Made by a program: the position numbers and the translations under genes. From Prosopocoilus inquinatus (lineage: Eukaryota; Arthropoda; Insecta; Coleoptera; Lucanidae), in the NCBI GenBank assembly GCA_036172665.1, contig CM069878.1:23487501-23551500 (forward strand): DNA of 64,000 nt, given 5' to 3'. This document shows positions 44,167 through 54,483 of this stretch, one piece after another. Each line of letters opens with the position of its first letter. Position 1 is the first letter of the stretch. Below the pieces are notes generated by a model. That model saw only the letters and a program-made list of their open reading frames with translations. It was not told the DNA's origin and searched no databases.

Positions 44167-44631
44167 TCAATGTAATGAAATAACCCAAAAATGCATATGT
44201 GTAGATGTCTCACATTTTTTTTGGCCGACGTAATATATTAACTGCTGCGCACCTACCAGAAATCCATCATTATTCTTATTCGTTTTTATTTTTCCAATAT
44301 TCGTTTTGAATATTTTGATTGATCCATAACTTGGATGAAACGCAAGGAGATAAATTTGTTTCAAACTCGTTCTGACATTTTTCCTTCTAGTTACGAATTC
44401 ACTGTCTCCAATTGTTGTAATTTTATAATGAATTGCAGCTTGCTTCTTAATTAGGCCAATTTTGAGTTTCAATACGTAGACAGACTCTTTTTTAAATATA
44501 CCTCCTTTAACTCCCGAGTGGAGCACAAGACCTCTGCGAAGCATTACGATTTTGAATAATTTGCTCCATTTTTTCCCCGCCTTTGCTTCTGCGCCCTGTA
44601 GATTCCTATTCATTGGCAGTGTCTTTTGCAA
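44167..44631 (-). CDS. Unidentified open frame, 154 codons
   Basis: ATG at 44629-44631. A basic protein with phrases such as KKWSKLFKIVMLRRGLVLHS and YKITTIGDSEFVTRRKN. No signal peptide or membrane segment is evident. I recognise no family. It lies just beyond the broken 3' end of the gypsy element. It could be a host exon, an extension of a transposon, or chance. The length is somewhat unusual for this AT-rich DNA, which is the main support. Confidence 0.25.
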   Translation of the reverse strand: MQKTLPMNRNLQGAEAKAGKKWSKLFKIVMLRRGLVLHSGVKGGIFKKESVYVLKLKIGLIKKQAAIHYKITTIGDSEFVTRRKNVRTSLKQIYLLAFHPSYGSIKIFKTNIGKIKTNKNNDGFLVGAQQLIYYVGQKKCETSTHMHFWVISLH

Positions 44632-44788
44632 TCTCTAATCCGTTTTCGCTTGTGGATTTTTATTTCTTTCTGCCTTTGCAACTCCAGAGTTCTTTTTATT
44701 CGTTATAAAGTCAATTCATCGAATCTTCATTATTTTTTGCAGACACCAGTTAGTCGATCTTTGAATTTTCTTCTCTATTATATTAAAG

Positions 44789-44816
44789 GTGACGTAGTAC
44801 TGAGCGGCTCGCCACA
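44789..44816 (-). repeat. Gypsy 3' LTR remnant (28 bp)
   Basis: GTGACGTAGTACTGAGCGG continuing to GCCACA. It equals the end of the extra LTR at 50731-51020 and differs from the 5' LTR by two bases. The remaining roughly 290 bp of the 3' LTR are gone, so the element's left junction is a deletion or rearrangement. Confidence 0.85.
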
Positions 44817-44829
44817 CTGCCCCCTTCTT
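44817..44829 (-). other. Polypurine tract, gypsy
   Basis: AAGAAGGGGGCAG on the minus strand directly before the TGTGGCGAG start of the 3' LTR. It primes plus-strand DNA synthesis in LTR elements. Confidence 0.8.
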
Positions 44830-45199
44830 AAAAACGTTTCGTCTCGAAATGTTCCTGGTGATAGTCTTGAAGGAGGATGTCGGAATCTACAAGCTGGCCC
44901 ATTCTTGCAACTTCCCGTCTGGAAGAAGTAGCAGTCTACGGTTTTGCTGTTGCTGACTGTTGCCTGTGGGTGATGGCTGCAGACTAGGACTTCAATTCCC
45001 GTTCTGTGGAAGATGACTTCCAGCATGCTTCGTATTACTCTCCAGTCTAGTCCGTCCAATCCGCAGCCCAATTTGGGGACGGCTAACTTCATCTGGTGGT
45101 TCTCTATTAGCTGTCTCCTCAGGCTACATAGGGCTCTCCACATACTTTGATAATCAGGTTTACCGCTTGATGTTTTCTTAGTGACTAAATAATGCACGT

Positions 45200-46085
45200 G
45201 GCGCCTCCGATCTGCCGTCAATGATCTGCAAGCTCTTGCCTACCACGGGATGCTGTCTTCGTAGCTCCTCGAGTTGACCAAATTTCTTCCTAAACACCTG
45301 AGCGATTCCTTTGGACATTTTCAGGTCTTCTGCTATGCAGTGGGCCAGACTGTACTCCAGTGGCACTTTAAAGAGATCTTGTTGCTTCTCCGTGGTCACT
45401 CCAAACCGTGCCTTGCTTCCTTCGGCGTGATGAGACATGAAGGTTTCGAAGTTCACTTGGGAAACTTGCGCCCTTTGTACTGTCCCTTCATCTGCTTCTC
45501 CATGGTAAGGGGCTATCCGGTTGAAGTGGATTACTTTGGGTTTGCCATGGGGGACCTTCTTGATGCGGTAAACGACGTCGTTGATCCGTTTCATCACTTT
45601 GTAAGGACCTTCCCAAGAGGTCTGCAATTTTGGGGAGAGGCCTCGACGTCTTTGGGGGTTATAAAGCCAGACCAGTGCTCCAGGTTGGTATCCCCCGTGT
45701 TGAGCGTTGATGTCATAGTGCTCCTTCATCCGATCGCTGGCCGTCTGTATATTGTGACGCACTTGGTTGTGGATGTCATCCATTTTCCTACGTAATTTGC
45801 TCACGTAATCTTCGTCGGCAGAGACTTCGCCAGGCCTCCCACCAAACTTCAGGTCGCAGGGCAGTCTCGGCTCTCGCCCGAATACCACTTTCGCAGGAGT
45901 CTCCCCTGTTGTCTCATGAACAGATGAGCGGTATGCCATTAGAAACAGGGGGATGTACGTGTCCCAGTCCCTCTGATGATCGGAAACGACCTTGGACAAA
46001 TGTCGGTTGATGGTTCTATTGAACCTTTCCACCATTCCGTCCGACTGTGGGCGGAGTGCAGTTGTTCTAGTTTTTCGTACGCCGA
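45200..46085 (-). pseudogene. Gypsy integrase C-terminal part and macrodomain first half
   Basis: In the frame open from 46236, only residues from about 48 on (46095 down) are real coding. It starts inside the integrase core with LRPQSDGMVERFNRTINRHL (last catalytic Glu). After it come the spacer, the C-terminal GPY-type fold (WEGPYKVMKRINDVVYRI) and VIHFNRIAPYHG. Residues about 283-340 read EKQQDLFKVPLEYSLAHCIA, EDLKMSKGIAQVFRKKFG and so on, the nucleotide-binding N-terminal half of a TARG1-like macrodomain. The frame is lost at about 45200. Frame breaks at both ends make it a pseudogene as read. The macrodomain is downstream of integrase in the same polyprotein, with no start or splice between, so it looks like a built-in domain. 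Confidence 0.8.
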
Positions 46086-48230
46086 GCAGAGCACACGTTC
46101 TTGAACAAGGCCGATTCAAAGTTCCTTCCTTGGTCTGAATGCAGTTCCATAGGTGCACCATACCGACTGATCCATTCCCTGACAAGGACTTCCGCAATAG
46201 TGACTGCCTCTTGGTTAGGTAGGGCGTAAGCTTCAACCCACTTGCTAAAGTATTCCATTACCACGACGATGTACTTGTTTCCACCATTCGTTTCTGGAAA
46301 CGGGCCGGCTACATCGATGGCAACTCTCTCAAAAGGACTTCCAGCGTTGTACTGTCTCATGAGAGCCTTACCCCGCCTGTGGGGACCGTTACTGGCTGCG
46401 CAGACTGCACACTTTCTGCACCAATCCTTCACGTCTTCCTTGCAGTTCACCCAGTAAAATCTTTCGCGCACCTTCTCCATAGTCTTCTTAACTCCCAGAT
46501 GCCCTCCGGAAGTTCCATCGTGAAGTTCCCTCAGAACTTCTGGCACCCTATTCTTGGGGATCAGTAACTGTGTCTTCTGTTTCATGCCTTCCTGATTCTC
46601 TATGCTTCGTCTCAGAAGACCACGATCCAACACTATGGAGTCCCACTGCGCCCAGTATGATTTTACGGACGCTGCACATGGTGCTACCTCTTCCCAGGTA
46701 GGCCTCGCGTCCCTGCTTTTCCATTCTAGCACTAATTTCAAATCCGGGTCGTTCTTCTGGTCTCTTCGCAGTTCTTCGTCTTGCCATTTGTCGTCAACTA
46801 TGGCTGTCCTCGCAGTCGTGGCTACTTTCTCGTCCAAACGACTACAGTGCTTACAGTCTTCGGCACAGGGTCTTCTCGACAAAGCATCGGCATTTCGATG
46901 GCTAGTTCCTGCCCGATGCTGAATTTCAAAATCGTACTCCTGAAGTCGTTCGATCCATCGTGCAACTTGCCCTTCTGGGTTCTTAAAACGGAGAAGCCAT
47001 TTTAAAGCGGCATGGTCGGTCCTCAGCAGGAAGCGTCTATCATACAAGTACTTGTAGAAGTGTTCTATCGTTTTTACGACGGCTAGCAATTCCCTTCTTG
47101 TGACGCAATAGTTTCGTTCCGGCTTTGATAGGACTTTACTGAAGTAGCCGATCACCTTCTCTTGCCCCTCTTGTATCTGGGAGAGTACGCCACCAATCCC
47201 AACGTTGCTAGCATCTGTGTCCACGACGAATTTGCCTTCCGGGAGAGGATAACTCAGAATAGGAGCACTAATCAAGTACTGCTTTAGTCGTTCAAAGCCA
47301 ATTTGACACTGTTGGTCCCATTCAAATGGACGACTTTCTTCAGTGAGTTTTGTCAACGGGTTAGCAATGTCTGCAAATCCAGGAACGTAGCGCCGATAGT
47401 AAGTGCACAGGCCAAGGAAACTCCTTATTTGGTGTTTATTTCTGGGAGTTGGCCAGTCTTTCACCACCTGAATCTTCACAGGGTCCACGGCGATTCCATT
47501 TCCATTAACAATGTGCCCCAGGTAATTCACTTCCTTCTGGAACAGGTGACACTTCTTGAGGCTAAGCTTTAGTCCAGCTCCGCGAAGCCGCTGGAACACT
47601 CCTTCCAGGTTCCTTAGGTGGTCGTCGAACGTCTTTCCCACGACAATTATGTCATCAAGGTACACCATGCACGTTGTCCAGGACAGACCTTTCAGAACCG
47701 TCTCCATTAACCTCTCGAATGTCGCTGGGGCATTACATAATCCGAATGGCATCACTGTGAATTGCCACAGACCCATTACAATGGAAAACGCCGTCTTTTC
47801 TCGATCTTCGGGCGCCAGCTCCACTTGCCAATATCCACTCTTTAAGTCCAAAGTTGAGAAGATCTTTGAGCCGGCCAGGGTGTCCAGGGTATCATCAATC
47901 CGTGGCAGGGGATAGCTGTCCTTCTTGGTGACATTGTTGAGTAACCGGTAGTCTACACAGAACCTGGTGGACCCATCCTTCTTCTTCACAAGCACTACTG
48001 GTGACGCCCACGGGCTGCTTGATGGTTCTATCACATTATCCTTTTCCATCTCGCGAATAATGCGTTCCGCTTCCTCACGCTTCGCCAACGGTAATCGCCT
48101 TGGAGCTTGACGGATAGGTCTTTCTTCTCCAGTCTCTATTTTGTGTTTCACGACATCAGTTCTTCCCTTGGATCCATTTTCTACCTCGAATACATCTTGA
48201 TAACGGCCGATCAGATTCTTTGCTTTTATC
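46067..48230 (-). pseudogene. Gypsy reverse transcriptase, RNase H and integrase
   Basis: A 694-codon open frame with ATG at 48151, but the same frame is open upstream to about 48230 and joins the protease region after a one-base shift. Reverse transcriptase: VKKKDGSTRFCVDYRLLN, LDLKSGYWQVELAPEDREKT, MPFGLCNAPATFE and catalytic YLDD at residues 164-167. RNase H starts at VVDTDASNVGIGGVLSQ. Integrase: the HHCC zinc module HDGTSGGHLG with WCRKCAVCA, then the core with AIDVAGPFPE and HSDQGRNFES. The frame ends inside the integrase core, and the last catalytic residue is in the next frame. The lineage resembles 412/mdg1-like insect elements. Confidence 0.9.
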
Positions 48231-48475
48231 TTCTGGTTTTATCTCTATATCTGCCACCAGTGCACGGTGTTTTATTGGAGTTGAACCAATGGTGATGATA
48301 ACCTCTACTTCACCGTGGACAGTTGCTGATGTTCCAGTTGCAGTTTTCAGTCTCCACTTGGTCGGCTCGGTGCGTCCAGATGACTTAATGACGTCGGGTC
48401 TTAGGATGGTCTTCGTCGCACCCGTATCCAACAACATGGTGTGAGGAATGTCATCGATGGTAACATCCACGAAGA
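48231..48475 (-). pseudogene. Gypsy aspartic protease
   Basis: The minus-strand frame 48470-48156 has the retropepsin active site MLLDTGATKTIL, then a flap-like segment and ALVADIE. It cuts the polyprotein. After about 48230 this frame is a shadow and the reverse transcriptase frame takes over. No ATG context suggests an independent start. It would be made by frameshift or as part of a fused polyprotein. Confidence 0.8.
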
Positions 48476-48574
48476 CACTGCTGGTTAACTGCCGTAGGGA
48501 TATTACTTGGTTGACTTACGTCTTTGGGGGCCTTTGAATACGGGTCGACGTTTGCCCCTCTGCACCGACCCGGC

Positions 48575-50258
48575 TTAGTTTAACTGTGGCTTCCTTGGAT
48601 CCTGTCTGGGTTTTGGACATCGCCTACGAACATGACCTTCCTCCTGGCAATTCCAGCACACCAGCGGCTTCTTCTGCTTGAGGACCTGTACCACAATGCG
48701 GCGGACATCCTCGGCGGTGGCATATTCCTTGGATTGCCCCTTATTAGCAGATCCCAGCTTGGCGTTGGCGGACTCTTCCTCTTCTTCCTCTTGGAAGTCC
48801 ATAGCCGCTCGCACCTTGACATGCCCTCTTGAAACTCGTCTCGCCGCTTCAAATTCCAAGGCATAAGCCAATGCGTTCTTGGACGTCTTGGGATGGGTCA
48901 TTCTCAATGCCTGCTGGTTGTCTGGGTCACGGATTCCATCTATGAAGGTCTGCACCGTCAAACATTTGAGGAATTCAACAGGAGCTGTGGGATATGCCAA
49001 CTGGGCCAGACGCGCTACGTCCGCTTCGAATTCCTGAAGACTTTCTCCGGATTTCTGAGAGCGATTCCTCAACTGCGCATGGTATACCTCGGTCAGATGG
49101 GCCTGTCCGTAACGCATTTCCATCCTATTCACCAGCTTGTTGAAGTCTTCTTGTTCCTCTGGCGGCATCGTCTGTAGCACATCGATAGCGTCCCCTATCA
49201 AGGCGACAATTAACGAAGTCGCTTTTTCGCTGGCCGTCCATCTGTTCGCCTTTGCTGCTGCTTCGAATTGTTTGAAGTAGTTGGGCCAAGAAGACTTTCC
49301 ATCGAACGTTGGTGGTTTTATTTTCAATTTCGAATTTTCTGCTGGTCCTTCCACAATTCGGGTTTCATTATTTTCTAGTGTTTGTACTGGTGTCTGATCC
49401 CCGAACATTCGCAACCCCGCCATGATTTGTTCCAGATTTTTGATTTTGTTATCCTGCTGGAATATTATTTCCTCCACATTTTCTTGCAGGTTCCTTGTTT
49501 CTTCCGATATTTTTACCACCAGTTTATCTTCGAGTCCTTTCGTCTGTTCTAGAAATTCACCCTTCAAATTTCCGGATTGTTCTAGAAGCTTCTCCTCTAA
49601 ATTTCTAGATTGTTCTCGAAGCCCGTCCTGGAAATTTCCAGATTGTTCTAGAAGTTTCTCCTCTAAATTTCTGGATTGTTCTCGAAGCTTCTCTAAATTT
49701 CCAGACTGTTCTTGAAACTTCTCGTCCAAATTTCTGGATTGTTCTCGAAGTTCGTCCTTGAAATTTCCAGATTGTTCTAGAAGCTTCTCCTCTAGATTTC
49801 TGGATTGTTCTCGAAGTTCGTCCTTGAAATTTCCAGATTCTTCTAGAAGCTTCTCCTTTAAATTTCTGGATTGTTCTCGAAGTTCGTCCTTGAAATTTCC
49901 AGATTGTTCTCGAAGTTCGTTCTTGAAATTTCCAGATTGTTCTAGAAGTTTTTTCTCTAAATTTCCAGATTGTTCTAGAAACTTCGCGTCCAAATTTCTG
50001 GATTGTTCTTGAAGTTCATCCTTGAAATTTCTGGATTGTTCTCGAAATTCATCCTTCAAGATTTTATTAAAATCGGCGGGACCACACGAAATTTCGAAAA
50101 GGAACGTTTCTGGATCTTCACCAGCTGTCAACAATCAAGCATCGGAGACGCTGTTGAAGAGCGCCTTTCAAACCACAGGTTTCTAACTCTCGTTCTTCCA
50201 ATTCGGTTTTTAATTCGGCCACTTTTAAGTCTTTCAACAACACTTTTCTCGTAGCCAT
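48575..50258 (-). pseudogene. Gypsy Gag with SAP motif, 11-residue repeat coiled coil and zinc knuckle
   Basis: The true start is probably ATG 50258-50256, giving LLKDLKVAELKTELEERELE followed by TCGLKGALQQRL, a SAP-type DNA-binding motif. A one-base shift near 50140 then leads to the long frame (ORF from TTG 50134). Residues from about 35 to 215 are about 16 units of 11 residues (ELREQSRNLEE, KLLEQSGNFKD), which should form a long coiled coil. The capsid region includes PPTFDGKSSWPNYFKQFEAA and VEFLKCLTVQTFIDGI. It ends with a CCHC zinc knuckle, CWNCQEEGHVRRRC. Apart from the early shift the frame is open. Gag packages the element's RNA. Confidence 0.85.
49545..50065 (-). repeat. 33-bp coding repeat in gag
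   Basis: About 16 units of 33 bp (GATTGTTCTCGAAGTTCGTC and variants on the plus strand), each encoding 11 residues. One unit is a codon short. The alternating unit types EQSRNLEE and EQSGNFKD suggest growth by duplication of 66-bp pairs. The other reading frames of the repeat give the Ser/Cys-rich open frames on the plus strand, which are shadows. Confidence 0.9.
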
Positions 50259-50340
50259 TGTTTTTTTTTTCCGATACTGTACTTATTTAATAATCTGATT
50301 AAATTTAATTTTCTTTAAATTGTTTATTTATTTGCACAAA

Positions 50341-50357
50341 CCCGCACACCGACACCA
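50341..50357 (-). other. Primer-binding site, gypsy
   Basis: TGGTGTCGGTGTGCGGG on the minus strand, one base inside the 5' LTR. It starts with TGG as expected for pairing to a tRNA CCA end. The tRNA was not identified. Confidence 0.65.
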
Positions 50358-50358
50358 C

Positions 50359-50680
50359 TGTTACGTTTCTAGGGTTTAAAGTTTATTTATTTAAACGAAT
50401 AAAACACTCGGTAAAAACTTAACCGTAATTTAATAACGCTTACAAACTAATTTATTTGTAACAATTTATTTTCACACTAAAATCTAACTTCGACGATCGC
50501 TGTTAGAATTCGACTGACTGCCGAGTCAACTCCGGCCGATTTTATATCCTTTGCTGCCGTCTCGAATTTTCCAAGCTGGAAAATTCGAGTTTGTTCGATG
50601 GTGGCGTGACGGCCAATGACGCATAACGAACCGACTTCTTGACGCCTTCAGCGTGACGTAGTGCTGAGTGGCTCGCCACA
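50359..50680 (-). repeat. Gypsy 5' LTR (322 bp)
   Basis: On the plus strand it starts TGTTACG and ends CGCCACA, thus TG...CA on the element's strand. A TATA box lies inside (minus-strand TATAAA, 50546-50541). The partial copy at 50731-51020 and the 28-bp remnant at 44789 are homologous. Confidence 0.85.
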
Positions 50681-50730
50681 ATATCTTAAGTCAAAAATTG
50701 GCCGCTAGATGTCGCACTTGTATGTCATGT
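50681..50730 (+). repeat. Dispersed repeat shared with 1866-1925, between two LTRs
   Basis: A 50-bp spacer between the 5' LTR and the extra LTR, clearly similar to part of the PLE tail at 1866. This suggests that the second LTR belongs to an older gypsy insertion near or in a PLE copy. Confidence 0.6.
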
Positions 50731-51020
50731 ACACTCGATAAAAACTTAACCGTAATTTAATAAAGCTTAAAAACTAATTTATTTGTAACAATTTATTTTC
50801 ACACTAAAATCTAACTTCGACGATCGCTGTTCGAATTCGACTGACTGCTGAGTCAACTTCGGCCGATTTTATATCATTTGCTGCCGTCTGGAATTCTCTA
50901 ACGCTGGAAAAGTCTAGTCTGTTCGATGTAGGCCCCGGTGGCGTGATGGCCGATGACGCATAACAGCGAACCGACTTCTTGACGCCTTCAGCGTGACGTA
51001 GTACTGAGCGGCTCGCCACA
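50731..51020 (-). repeat. Partial gypsy LTR, extra copy
   Basis: 290 bp homologous to 50404-50680, lacking the first 45 bp. It shares with the 3' LTR remnant at 44789 the variant GTACTGAGCGG against GTGCTGAGTGG in the 5' LTR. The open frame at 50804-51046 is just the LTR. Confidence 0.85.
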
Positions 51021-51774
51021 ATAAGATAAAAAGTTTTCTTTTCCACTAATCATTTGATAGATATACGCAATGTATGGTTCGTTTATTTCAGAGAGTTTGT
51101 TATTTATGATATGCGCAATACAATTATTCGTTATGTTAAGATCGAAAAACGCATATACCTAATTTAGGTCATAACTATAAAATTAGGTTTTTATTGTCTT
51201 GTGTTAGGTACATAAAAACATTCCAATGATTTAAAAAGTTCCAGTAAGTTAAATAAAATATTAAAATTAAAATCATCACCCAGTAATTTGTACAAAGTTA
51301 TGATGATAACAACCTAAAAGTTCGGTTTTACTCTCCAGTTACTTCATCTTGCCAGATCTCCTTTCTTTGGAAGTGTTATAATTCGGTCTGTTTTCAAGTA
51401 TTAGGGGAATACGTGTGATACCAATATTTAACAAATGGTTGATTTAAACAGGGTGGCTATTTCATAGATGTTCAGCAGTTCTACTGAAATTTTGTAATGA
51501 CCACTTTTTCCATTCTTACCTCAATACTCAATGTGATAGTATCGATTTCTAATATCGGTAATTGTAGACCGCCAATATGTATATCTTCTGCTGGTCTTCT
51601 AATGTTGTGATTTGCTCATCGTTGAATGATCGCTTTTTCTCAATAATTTGTTAGTCTTGAACGTTTTGTTTTAAAGTCTTTTAGTTATTACCTGCACCTT
51701 TCTCTAAAAAGTTTGTACTTCTTGCTACCTTACTTATGTACAATTCATGTTGTAACTTTTTGGAGAATAAATAC

Positions 51775-51819
<45 letters not shown>

Positions 51820-52197
51820 GCCAGATTTTTTCGCTAGATAGCTCTTTGGGTTTTTTGCGTTAGCTTTAATAGAAGTAAACTTCGGAGAGTTAAACACAAA
51901 ATATACTTTAATAATTGAAAATATGAAGTAATGCGATGTTAAAGGATCACTAAATTCTGTCTTCTCTTTAAATCACTTTTCAAAGAATTATTTAATTAAA
52001 GATGTGCTTTAATGAATCGTTTCATGATTTTTTTTCGTTAATTTAGGATTTAAGTTCTTGCTGCTTGTGTGTTTTTCGTTCTAAAAATACCTTTATTGAA
52101 AACTGTCTTCTCTTTTAAAAAGAAGTGTTTCTTTCTGTTTTGTAGTTTTAGATTATGTTCAGTACCTATTATTATATCAAGGTATGCGAAAAATGTT
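51021..52197. other. No gene; (ATT)n microsatellite
   Basis: AT-rich. An uninterrupted (ATT)n tract of about 45 bp is at 51775-51819. Nothing else was recognised. Confidence 0.6.
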
Positions 52198-52539
52198 ACT
52201 TTCTCTGTCCCAATTTAGTTGTCACATTTCTAAAAATTGGCAATAATATTTAAAACACGAAAACGCGCATAAATAGGAATTGTAATTTATTTTAACACAT
52301 TTTTATTTTGCCTGGTTCTATAATAGAGAAACTATACGTTCATGGTACCCAAATTTACTGCAAAAACTGAAATACTGCATGTCTTGTTTCTTGTTTTCTT
52401 TGATAACACTTATAGAATTATTTCAGTTTTTTTTTATTTATTAACATAAATTATGGAGAGACCTAGCACACAAATACCCCTAACTGAATACAAAGAAAAT
52501 AAAAATCTTCTTCCCCCGAAGGATCGAAGTCATCAACAT

Positions 52540-53560
52540 TTGAATCGGCAATAATAGAGGAATAAATTAGAACAGTTCTTCCATATTCTTCTTCTTTTTC
52601 TCATTGATTGACAATGAACTTTCGTATAATGGCAGCAAAACAATATTCTTCATGTTTTTGGGAGCACCTTTTCAATTTGGAAACAAGTTGATTACTTAAA
52701 AGGGATCATCTTCACAAAGGGTTTCTTCATAAAAGATCTTATAAGGTTCACTTTTCTCCAAATGTAGTCACCTAACGTTGAGCCAGGACACGAGATTATT
52801 ATTTTTATTCTTCTTTCGATGTAGTACTGAGTCTTCCAACAACTTTGTCGAACAAAAATCATGTCTTTTCATTTAATGGACCTCGAATGAGTTTTTGTAT
52901 CGACACTTTTTTATTATCTTGTACCAGTCTTCAAGCACGTATTTTATTCTGTTTTTCGCGTATTGTTCGTACTGACCAAAATCACGGTTATTCGGCAAGA
53001 ACGAGTGACCTGACACCACGACTTTATGGTCTATAATCCGTGCATCCTCTCGCAGATGAAATTCATGTTGTTTGTTCAGATCCATTTTCTCTTGCTCATC
53101 AGTAGCACTGTAACCTTGCCATGAATAAGTCACATTTTATACACGTATCTTTCGAGGGCACGCAAAAATGCAAATTAAATTGGCGGCGGTAGATCTTTCT
53201 ATAAATTGTTCCTAATACGGAACTATTGTTTTCATCTGCATATTTTTCAGATAAATGCATTTTGCACTCCCATCGCCCAAAAATTATCAAAAATATTTCC
53301 GCTGCCTATTTAAGTGAATTTATGAAAGCAGTCTTTTCTGCAATTGCAATTTGTATCGGAAAATATTTTCCCTTTTTCCCAGATCTACTGTTGCCGCCTA
53401 CTTCTATTCCTTTTGCGAATTTCTTTAATATGTTTTTCTGGTTAGCTAAAGCGCTTTCTTCTTACACGTTTTGGTTATCGAAATCCTTAGATTGATCATG
53501 CTGATCATGTTGCACCATGTTTCCCACAGCTTGCAAAGGTTGCAAGTCATCTGAAAATGT
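52540..53560 (-). pseudogene. Relic of a transposon-borne DUF7869-like protein
   Basis: The minus strand gives RQFNLHFCVPSKDTCIKCD (53180-53125), then VSGHSFLPNNRDFGQYEQYA and VLEDWYKIIKKCRYKNSFEV (about 53010-52880). A last piece near 52620 reads LPLYESSLSINEKKKKNMEE. The order KDTC..CD, GHSFLP..RDFG, DWY.II, then the PLY...I...KK tail is that of the same insect family as at 17090. Frames change several times, so it is dead. A possible N-terminal part reaches to about 53560. Confidence 0.65.
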
Positions 53561-54352
53561 ACTTTTGATACGTGTTCAGAAAAAGATGTTTTCTTTTTAC
53601 CTGAATTTGACAATTCTGAGTAATCAGATGTACTGTGGCTTGCAAAAAAGAAGCGCGTACACCTGTTTTTCGTTGTATTAAGTTGGTCTTGACATTTAAT
53701 TAGTCAGTGTCAAACAATTAAAATTCAGACTGACAGAAAACGAGTAACTTAGAAGACAAATAGTGATTCACAACAGTAGCGAAAGACTAGCTTAAATAAA
53801 AATACTATGATGCACAAATAATATGTGGGAAGAGGAAAAATTTGCAAATGGAAAAGATGGTTGGAGTTAGATGTCCAAAAATGTCGATTTACGATTCGGA
53901 TAATGCTCTTCTGAGTTACGAAAAAATCCATTATAAACCGCAAAGGATTCCATGTTTTAATAAATTTTTCTATACTTTTGTTACCAACACGTCGAAAACT
54001 ATAAATTGAGCTTTGAAGAGTCTTGACAAGTGTTAAAAAAATTATATTAATAGGACGGCAATCAACAATTGTATTTCGATTGAATTACGTAACATTTATG
54101 GGCCGTTAAATATTTGGAATGTCGTGATATTTATTAAATAGCTACTGTCTGACTCATATCAGGTAAAATAGTAATAATTTCAACGGCCGTTCCTAACCTG
54201 TATGTTTCGAAACATGACAAAATTCTCAAAATACCCATTTACAAAGCAAAAAAAGGTGAAAATTCGGCTACTTGATTTTGAAGGTGTACGCGATTTTTTT
54301 GCAAGCAAGTGTACTTGGTTCAGACTCGCTTTCACTACACCATATGACTCTA

Positions 54353-54482
54353 AGGTCCAGTTTTACAAATGCGGTTTAACTTTGAGCCGAAGCTTAAACC
54401 CTTGACAACAATTGTTGAAATAATCGTTGCTAAGGGTTTAAACCTAAGCTCATAGTTGAGCTGCAATTGTAAAACTGGGCCT
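54353..54482. mobile_element. Palindromic MITE, copy 1
   Basis: About 130 bp that folds almost fully on itself. The arms start AGGTCCAGTTTTACAA and AAGGCCCAGTTTTACAA and meet at ACAACAATTGTTGAAA. Directly followed by copy 2. Confidence 0.8.
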
Positions 54483-54483
54483 T

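Larger units (their letters stand above)
44778..45210 (-). pseudogene. Gypsy polyprotein end: macrodomain second half and CCCH zinc finger
   Basis: Open on the minus strand from about 45221. From residue 9 it reads VHYLVTKK, KPDYQSMWRALCSLRR and VPKLGCGLDGLDW. This is the second half of a macrodomain most like TARG1/OARD1, an enzyme that removes ADP-ribose from proteins. The Lys in VTKK and the Asp in GCGLD (residue 56) sit where I recall that family's catalytic pair. Residues 97-115 form a CCCH zinc finger (C97, C105, C111, H115; C-x7-C-x5-C-x3-H), probably nucleic-acid binding. The frame then runs through the polypurine tract into the LTR remnant. The first half of the macrodomain is in the upstream frame, one base out. 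Function in the element is inferred only. Confidence 0.75.
44789..50680 (-). mobile_element. Ty3/gypsy LTR retrotransposon with macrodomain
   Basis: Internal order on the minus strand is gag, protease, reverse transcriptase, RNase H, integrase, macrodomain, CCCH finger. The 5' LTR is at 50359-50680. The 3' LTR survives only as 28 bp at 44789-44816, next to a clear polypurine tract (44817-44829). A partial extra LTR lies at 50731-51020. The coding frame is broken at about 50140, 48470-48575, 48225, 46080 and 45200. GC is clearly higher than in the surroundings. Confidence 0.9.

Noticed and set aside
45274..45795. 173-codon plus-strand open frame
   Set aside because: Shadow of the gypsy integrase and macrodomain coding strand.
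44778..46090. Macrodomain as a separate host gene
   Set aside because: It continues the polyprotein after the integrase fold, ends at the polypurine tract, and shows no start, promoter or intron of its own.
49422..50012. Long Ser/Cys-rich open frames on the plus strand
   Set aside because: They are the antisense reading of the 33-bp repeat in gag. The repeat keeps all frames open.
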